Below are positions 59,593 through 64,000 of a stretch of 64,000 nucleotides of DNA, piece after piece. The notes below the pieces were generated by a model that was given only the letters and a program-made list of their open reading frames with translations, did not search any database and was not told the DNA's origin. The stretch covers positions 690,501-754,500 of the forward strand of contig NZ_CP014674.1 of the NCBI RefSeq assembly GCF_001787335.1, read 5' to 3'. How positions within the stretch are numbered: position 1 is the first letter of the stretch; each line of letters opens with the position of its first letter. A program made the translations under genes and the position numbers. Source of the DNA: Kozakia baliensis. GTDB taxonomy: Bacteria > Pseudomonadota > Alphaproteobacteria > Acetobacterales > Acetobacteraceae.

Positions 59593-59937
59593 TTGCCTAG
59601 CCAGCCTGATAAGCTGAAGAAGCGCCCGGAGTTTCTCCGGGTTGCCTCACGGGGCCGCAAAGTGGCGGTTCCCGGACTGGTTTTGCAGGTATTGGCGCGC
59701 GAGGAAGCAGAAAATTCTCGCGTTGGCTATACGGTCACCAAAAAAGTCGGCAACGCCGTGGTACGTAACCGCACACGCAGAAGGTTACGCGCCGCATTAC
59801 GGATCGTCGCAGCGGAAAACGTTCTCTCTCATAGCGATCTGGTTCTGATCGGTCGGGATGCGACTCGTAAGCGGGACTTTCCGGCATTAGTGGACGATCT
59901 GCGCCGTGCCCTGCGGAAGGGCGGGGCACTATCATGA
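59593..59937 (+). CDS. rnpA: Ribonuclease P protein component
   Basis: This 114-residue basic protein binds the RNase P RNA for tRNA 5' maturation. It has [21 protein letters not shown] and the RNR-like signature [15 protein letters not shown] use a TTG start at 59593, after the rpmH stop; the ribosome-binding site is weak. Its stop overlaps yidD. Confidence 0.93.
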   Translation: MPSQPDKLKKRPEFLRVASRGRKVAVPGLVLQVLAREEAENSRVGYTVTKKVGNAVVRNRTRRRLRAALRIVAAENVLSHSDLVLIGRDATRKRDFPALVDDLRRALRKGGALS

Positions 59938-60176
59938 AACGGCGCGGGCCATTCACTTGGCTGGCGTTGGGCATGTTGAAATTTTATAGAAGTATCGTCA
60001 GCCCACAATTGGGTTGCAATTGCCGTTTTGTCCCTTCCTGCAGTTCCTATGCTCACACGGCGATCGACCGCTTTGGCTTCCTGCGGGGCGGTGCTTTAAC
60101 GATCTGGCGTCTCTTGCGCTGTCACCCTTTTTGCCGCGGCGGTTACGACCCCGTTCCGGAAATAAAGGGCAAATAG
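59934..60176 (+). CDS. yidD: Membrane protein insertion efficiency factor YidD
   Basis: The 80-residue protein has [24 protein letters not shown] and [24 protein letters not shown], the conserved Cys-rich YidD pattern. It supports YidC function. It overlaps rnpA by ATGA and lies 130 bases before yidC. Confidence 0.94.
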   Translation: MKRRGPFTWLALGMLKFYRSIVSPQLGCNCRFVPSCSSYAHTAIDRFGFLRGGALTIWRLLRCHPFCRGGYDPVPEIKGK

Positions 60177-60306
60177 CATTGAAAACTTTCCGTTCCCTAT
60201 TGTTTTGCGGTCGGAATTCGGCCACTTGAAGCGCGATTGAGACACCATGAGAGTGGTATTCTCCTCTGCCTTCGCGAACCTTTAAAGAAAGACCGGCATT
60301 CGGCTG

Positions 60307-62073
60307 ATGGATATCAAGCGCATCATCACGGCAACCCTGATTTCAGCCGTGATTCTGATCGGCTTCGATTATTTCGTGCCGCAGCACTCGCAGGAAACGG
60401 TCGAGCATCAGGCCAAAGAACAGACGAGCACGACCCCGCCTGCGCAAAACACGCAGAACGGGCCGGCAGTGACGCCTGGTGTGAGTTCTTCGCCTGCGAA
60501 TACGTCGGAAGCCGCGGCCGTTCCGGCGGCGCATCTCAAAGTATCGGGTCCGGACGTATCCGGCGCGATCGATTTGCGTGGTGCACGTTTCGACGATCTG
60601 GTCCTGACGCATTATCGTGAGACGCTCGATAAAAACAGCCCGCTGGTCCGTTTGCTTGAAGGCAGCAAAGGCCCACAGCCGAGTTTCGTGGAAGTTGGCT
60701 GGATGGCGCCTGCCGGGTCGAATGTTCGCGTTCCCAACGCGCAAACCGATTGGTCGACTTCCGACGAAAGCCTGACGCCTGACCATCCGGTGACGCTTCA
60801 TTGGGATAATGGGCAGGGGCTGATTTTCTCGATCGGTATTGCCATCGACCGTCGTTATTTGTTCGCGATTACGCAGAAGGTGGAGAACAAAAGCGGCCAG
60901 ACTGTCGCTCTTTTGCCTTATCAGCGCGTCGAGCGTGATTATAAGCCGGAAGAAACTGGTGGCTTCATCGTGCATGAAGGCCCGCTTTCGGTCATGAATA
61001 ATCGCCTGAACGAAGATTCGTATAAGAACATGCGCAAAGGCGCGACCGCGCCGAACTATCAGGCATGGTCGGCGAACGGCACAGGCGGCTGGGGCGGCAT
61101 TACAGACAAATACTGGCTGACGGCTCTGATTCCCGATCAGACTTCGCCGGTCTCTTTAAGCTACAATTACGTTCCGAATGGTGGCGCAGGGGCCTATCGG
61201 GTCGATCTGGTGCCTCAGGCACCGGTCGAAGTGGCGGCAAACGGGAGCCAGACCACGAGCAGCCGTATTTTCGCGGGTGCGAAAGAGGTCAATCTCCTCG
61301 ATCAATATACCGACGACCTTCATATCCCGTTCTTCTACAAGGCGGTCGATTTCGGTTGGTTTGCGTTTCTGACGCGGCCGATGTTCCATGTACTTCATTG
61401 GCTCTACAGCCATGTCGGCAATTTCGGCATTGCGTTGATGATCCTGACTTTGATCATCAAGCTCATCTTCTATCCGTTGGCGACCAAATCGTTCACATCG
61501 ATGGCGCGGATGCGTGCGCTCGCACCGCGGATTCAATCGATCCGCGAGCGGCACAAAGACGAGCCGATGGTCATGAACCAGCAGATCATGGCGCTCTACA
61601 AGGAAGAGGGCGTCAGCCCCGCTGGCGGTTGCTTGCCGCTCTTGATCCAGGCGCCGGTGGCATTCTGCCTCTATAAGGTTCTGAACATCACGATCGAGAT
61701 GCGTCATGCTCCGTTCTTTGGATGGATACGCGATCTTTCCGCTCCGGATCCGACGAACATATTCAATCTGTTTGGCTTATTGCCTTTCGATCCAACAGTT
61801 ATCTCACCCATGATGCATATCGGCATCTGGCCGATTCTGTTTGGCGTGACGATTTTCCTGATGCAACGCCAGGGCAGTGTCGCAATGGACCCGGCGCAGC
61901 AGCGCATGATGCAGTTCATGCCGGTGATCTACGTCTTCTTCATGGGGCGGCTGTCCGCAGGTATCGTGATTTACTATACGTGGAACAACTTGCTGACTTT
62001 TGCGCAGCAGCGCCTCATCCAGCATCGCTCTGACAAGGCGCCGAACAACAAGCCGGTAGCGCGTAAGTCGTGA
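60307..62073 (+). CDS. yidC: Membrane protein insertase YidC
   Basis: The 588-residue Oxa1-family insertase has an N-terminal anchor (IITATLISAVILIGFDYFV), a large periplasmic domain (about 60-350), then the core spans (FLTRPMFHVLHWLYSHVGNFGIALMIL) with KLIFYPLATKSFTSMARM and GGCLPLLIQAPVAFCLYKVL. It inserts and folds inner-membrane proteins. It overlaps engB by GTGA. Confidence 0.96.
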   Translation: MDIKRIITATLISAVILIGFDYFVPQHSQETVEHQAKEQTSTTPPAQNTQNGPAVTPGVSSSPANTSEAAAVPAAHLKVSGPDVSGAIDLRGARFDDLVLTHYRETLDKNSPLVRLLEGSKGPQPSFVEVGWMAPAGSNVRVPNAQTDWSTSDESLTPDHPVTLHWDNGQGLIFSIGIAIDRRYLFAITQKVENKSGQTVALLPYQRVERDYKPEETGGFIVHEGPLSVMNNRLNEDSYKNMRKGATAPNYQAWSANGTGGWGGITDKYWLTALIPDQTSPVSLSYNYVPNGGAGAYRVDLVPQAPVEVAANGSQTTSSRIFAGAKEVNLLDQYTDDLHIPFFYKAVDFGWFAFLTRPMFHVLHWLYSHVGNFGIALMILTLIIKLIFYPLATKSFTSMARMRALAPRIQSIRERHKDEPMVMNQQIMALYKEEGVSPAGGCLPLLIQAPVAFCLYKVLNITIEMRHAPFFGWIRDLSAPDPTNIFNLFGLLPFDPTVISPMMHIGIWPILFGVTIFLMQRQGSVAMDPAQQRMMQFMPVIYVFFMGRLSAGIVIYYTWNNLLTFAQQRLIQHRSDKAPNNKPVARKS

Positions 62074-62732
62074 ACGAGAAACCTGATCCTAACGATTTTA
62101 CGCCGGAGGAGATCGAAGAGGGGCGGTTGCTTTTCGCTTCCGAATGCGAATTCTTTTTCGGCGCGCAGAAGCTGGAGCAGCTTCCGCCCTTCGAAAATCC
62201 AGAAATTGCGTTTGCTGGGCGCTCAAACGTCGGGAAATCGAGCCTCATCAATGCTCTGACGGGAAGGAATCGGCTTGCGCGCGCGTCGTCCGAGCCGGGG
62301 CGCACCAAGCAGCTGAACTTCTTCAATCTTGGCGATCGTCTGACCTTGGTCGATATGCCGGGATATGGCTTCGCCAAGGCCGCGAAAGCCGTCAAGGAGG
62401 ATTGGCAAAACACGATGTTCGCGTATCTACGCGGACGACCAACATTGGCGCGTGTTTTCCTGCTGCTCGATGCGCGAATCGAACTGAAGAAATCCGATCG
62501 TGATGTGATGGATCTTCTGGATCGGGCAGCCGTGTTGTTTCAGGTCGTTCTCACGAAATGCGATGCGCTCGGCCCCAATAAGCTTCTTCAGAAACGGCAG
62601 GAGCTTGAGGCCGAGATTGCCAAGCATGCTGCGGCCTATCCTTATGTTTTAACGACAAGCAGCAATACCGGCGAGGGAATAGAATTGCTGCGTGCGGAGA
62701 TCTTCCGCTTGGTTAAACCCAAAGCAAATTAA
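62070..62732 (+). CDS. engB: Ribosome biogenesis GTP-binding protein EngB (YihA/YsxC)
   Basis: This 220-residue GTPase is involved in 50S assembly. It has G1 GRSNVGKSSLINALTG, G3 DMPGYGFA, G4 TKCDAL. The GTG start overlaps the yidC stop. The order rpmH-rnpA-yidD-yidC-engB-argB is common in alphaproteobacteria. Confidence 0.95.
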   Translation: MNEKPDPNDFTPEEIEEGRLLFASECEFFFGAQKLEQLPPFENPEIAFAGRSNVGKSSLINALTGRNRLARASSEPGRTKQLNFFNLGDRLTLVDMPGYGFAKAAKAVKEDWQNTMFAYLRGRPTLARVFLLLDARIELKKSDRDVMDLLDRAAVLFQVVLTKCDALGPNKLLQKRQELEAEIAKHAAAYPYVLTTSSNTGEGIELLRAEIFRLVKPKAN

Positions 62733-62757
62733 GCTTTCCGAGCGAGGAAAACTATTG

Positions 62758-63684
62758 ATGAGCGCACCGATCGATCCTGGCATTTCCGATGTCGACGCCG
62801 CTGAAAAAGGGCAGCAGCAGGCGGCTATTCTCGCCAGTGCGCTGCCATTTCTGCGCCGTTATGCCGGCGATACGATTGTCGTAAAATATGGTGGCCACGC
62901 GATGGGCGTGGATCATCTTTCCAATGCGTTCGGCCGCGATATCGCCTTGCTGAAACTTGTCGGTATCAACCCCATCGTGGTGCATGGGGGCGGTCCGCAG
63001 ATCAATGCCATGCTGAAGCAGCTAAACATTCAATCCACGTTTATCGATGGTCTGCGCGTTACCGATCAATCGATGATCGATGTGATCGAAATGGTGCTGT
63101 CCGGCAGTGTCAACAAACAAGTTGCCAACCTTATCAACCGCGCAGGCGCGCTGGCGGTTGGTATCTCGGGTAAGGATGGCAGCCTGCTTCAAGCTCGGAA
63201 GCTTGTTCGCACCGTTAAGGACCCCGATAGCGGTCAGGAAAGAGAACTCAATCTTGGCTTTGTCGGTGAACCGACGAAAATCGATCCGCGTGTTTTATAT
63301 TCTCTCCTTGGTTCGGGTCTTATTCCCGTTATCGCGCCTGTTGGCGTGGGAGAGCACGGCGAAACTTACAATATCAACGCCGATACAGCGGCTGGCGCGA
63401 TTGCCGGTAGCGTCAACGCATCTCGTTTATTGATGCTGACGGATGTTGCGGGCGTGCTCGATGAAAATGGTGTGCTGATTCCGGAATTGACGGCTAATGA
63501 AGCGCGCCGCCGCATTGCGGACGGCTCGATCTCCGGCGGGATGATTCCTAAAGTCGAAACCTGCCTCGCCGCCGTGCGGGCAGGGGCTAAGGCCGCCGTC
63601 ATTTTAGACGGGCGCGTTCCTCATGCCTGCCTGCTGGAGCTTTTCACGCGTGCCGGTTCAGGCACGCTGATCAAAGCGGAATAA
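62758..63684 (+). CDS. argB: Acetylglutamate kinase
   Basis: The enzyme phosphorylates N-acetylglutamate in arginine synthesis. The 308-residue protein has IVVKYGGHAMG, IVVHGGGPQINAML, AVGISGKDGSLL, NINADTAAGAIAGSVNASRL and GMIPKVETCLAAVRAG. The ATG at 62758 is preceded by GAGGA; an upstream in-frame start overlaps engB and is not needed. Confidence 0.95.
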   Translation: MSAPIDPGISDVDAAEKGQQQAAILASALPFLRRYAGDTIVVKYGGHAMGVDHLSNAFGRDIALLKLVGINPIVVHGGGPQINAMLKQLNIQSTFIDGLRVTDQSMIDVIEMVLSGSVNKQVANLINRAGALAVGISGKDGSLLQARKLVRTVKDPDSGQERELNLGFVGEPTKIDPRVLYSLLGSGLIPVIAPVGVGEHGETYNINADTAAGAIAGSVNASRLLMLTDVAGVLDENGVLIPELTANEARRRIADGSISGGMIPKVETCLAAVRAGAKAAVILDGRVPHACLLELFTRAGSGTLIKAE

Positions 63685-63688
63685 GTTT

Positions 63689-64000
63689 TTAAGGTGCATC
63701 GTGCGAGAAGCGCCATCCGACACCGTCGCGATGCGCTTCCCGTAACGCCAAACTGGCGCGCTCAAGAAAGACGTCCAAAGGTTCCGTCGTTTCCGGCTCT
63801 CGGGTGACGAGGCCGATCCGAACGGGAAAGTGCATGGGCTTGTCCAAGATAACCGGGGCACCATGCGTAAAGAGCAATTCTGCACGTTCCGCCGCGACAA
63901 AACGATCGCCGCCATTCATCCAAAGAACGAAAGTATCTGCGTTGATGCGGCCAATGAGATCAGTCGGCCTTACCGCATCTCGCAACATCGTGGCGATTTG
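63689..64000 (-). CDS. C-terminal part of a degenerate GGDEF-domain protein (cut by window edge)
   Basis: The visible 103 codons match the second half of a GGDEF domain: MLRDAVRPTDLIGRINADTFVLWM corresponds to the usual Lr..vR.tDl.aRlGGDEFv.ll, followed by VRIGLVTREPETTEPLDVFLERASLALREA. The GGDEF signature itself reads INADTF, so diguanylate cyclase activity is unlikely. It may bind c-di-GMP or GTP, or be a regulatory module. The start lies beyond the right edge, and the stop is 4 bases from the argB stop. Confidence 0.65.
   Translation of the reverse strand, partial: QIATMLRDAVRPTDLIGRINADTFVLWMNGGDRFVAAERAELLFTHGAPVILDKPMHFPVRIGLVTREPETTEPLDVFLERASLALREAHRDGVGWRFSHDAP

Noticed and set aside
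1-64000. CRISPR arrays, rRNA/tRNA genes, insertion sequences, prophage or defence islands
   Set aside because: I saw no spaced direct repeats, transposase, capsid, toxin-antitoxin or restriction genes; the window reads as core chromosome throughout.

Overview
The window is a stretch of alphaproteobacterial chromosome, most likely from an acetic acid bacterium (Acetobacteraceae). I base this on a fused transaldolase/glucose-6-phosphate isomerase inside a pentose-phosphate operon, a short 6-phosphogluconate dehydrogenase, a fused shikimate kinase/3-dehydroquinate synthase, LpxI instead of LpxH in the lipid A cluster, and the moderately GC-rich coding sequence. I cannot assign a genus. The content is overwhelmingly housekeeping. 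I see no rRNA or tRNA gene, transposase, insertion sequence, CRISPR array, phage gene or toxin-antitoxin pair.

Layout. 1-1.9 kb (minus): hisC (cut by the left edge), an ankyrin-repeat protein and a metallo-beta-lactamase-fold hydrolase. 2.3-13.6 kb (plus): a pentose-phosphate/gluconate operon, tkt, tal-pgi fusion, gnd, zwf, a Cof-type HAD phosphatase, pgl, rpiA, gntK and a YaiI-family gene, the last five joined by 4-base overlaps. 13.8-21.1 kb: an MFS transporter, then a minus-strand set (Hsp70-like ATPase, VOC protein, TrmJ-like methyltransferase, cysS), a MATE exporter and a Kbp-like BON-LysM protein. 21.2-30.3 kb: rpsD, prfC, a 47-residue membrane protein, an OmpA-family protein, aroKB, a small anchored protein, a xerD-type recombinase, accA and a CinA-like protein. 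30.3-40.4 kb: an SMP-30 lactonase, a GNAT-Nudix fusion coupled to a Rieske oxygenase, a TonB-dependent receptor, a DUF815 ATPase, yajC, sodB, and a minus-strand trio (NYN protein, uracil-DNA-glycosylase-like protein, dehydrogenase). 40.7-51.7 kb (plus): rpoZ-rsh-acpS-lepB-rnc-era, then pyrH-frr-uppS-cdsA-dxr-rseP. 51.9-59.1 kb: bamA-skp-lpxD-fabZ-lpxA-lpxI-glyoxalase. 59.1-64 kb: a 62-residue histidine-kinase H-box protein (minus), rpmH-rnpA-yidD-yidC-engB, argB, and a GGDEF-like gene cut by the right edge.

How the genes work together. The first operon encodes both the oxidative and the non-oxidative pentose-phosphate branches plus the entry point for gluconate, which is the main sugar route in acetic acid bacteria. 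The SMP-30 lactonase could feed gluconate to GntK. The 40.7-63.7 kb part is an envelope and translation block: stringent response, signal peptidase, RNA processing, nucleotide and isoprenoid synthesis, phospholipid and lipid A precursors, and the BamA and YidC insertases.

The less ordinary items are the stand-alone H-box protein, a degenerate uracil-DNA-glycosylase relative beside a NYN nuclease, the GNAT-Nudix fusion coupled to an orphan Rieske oxygenase, a HAD phosphatase embedded in the pentose-phosphate operon, a degenerate GGDEF domain, and several strong hairpins inside operons. I found nothing that I would call a clearly new multi-gene defence or mobile system.
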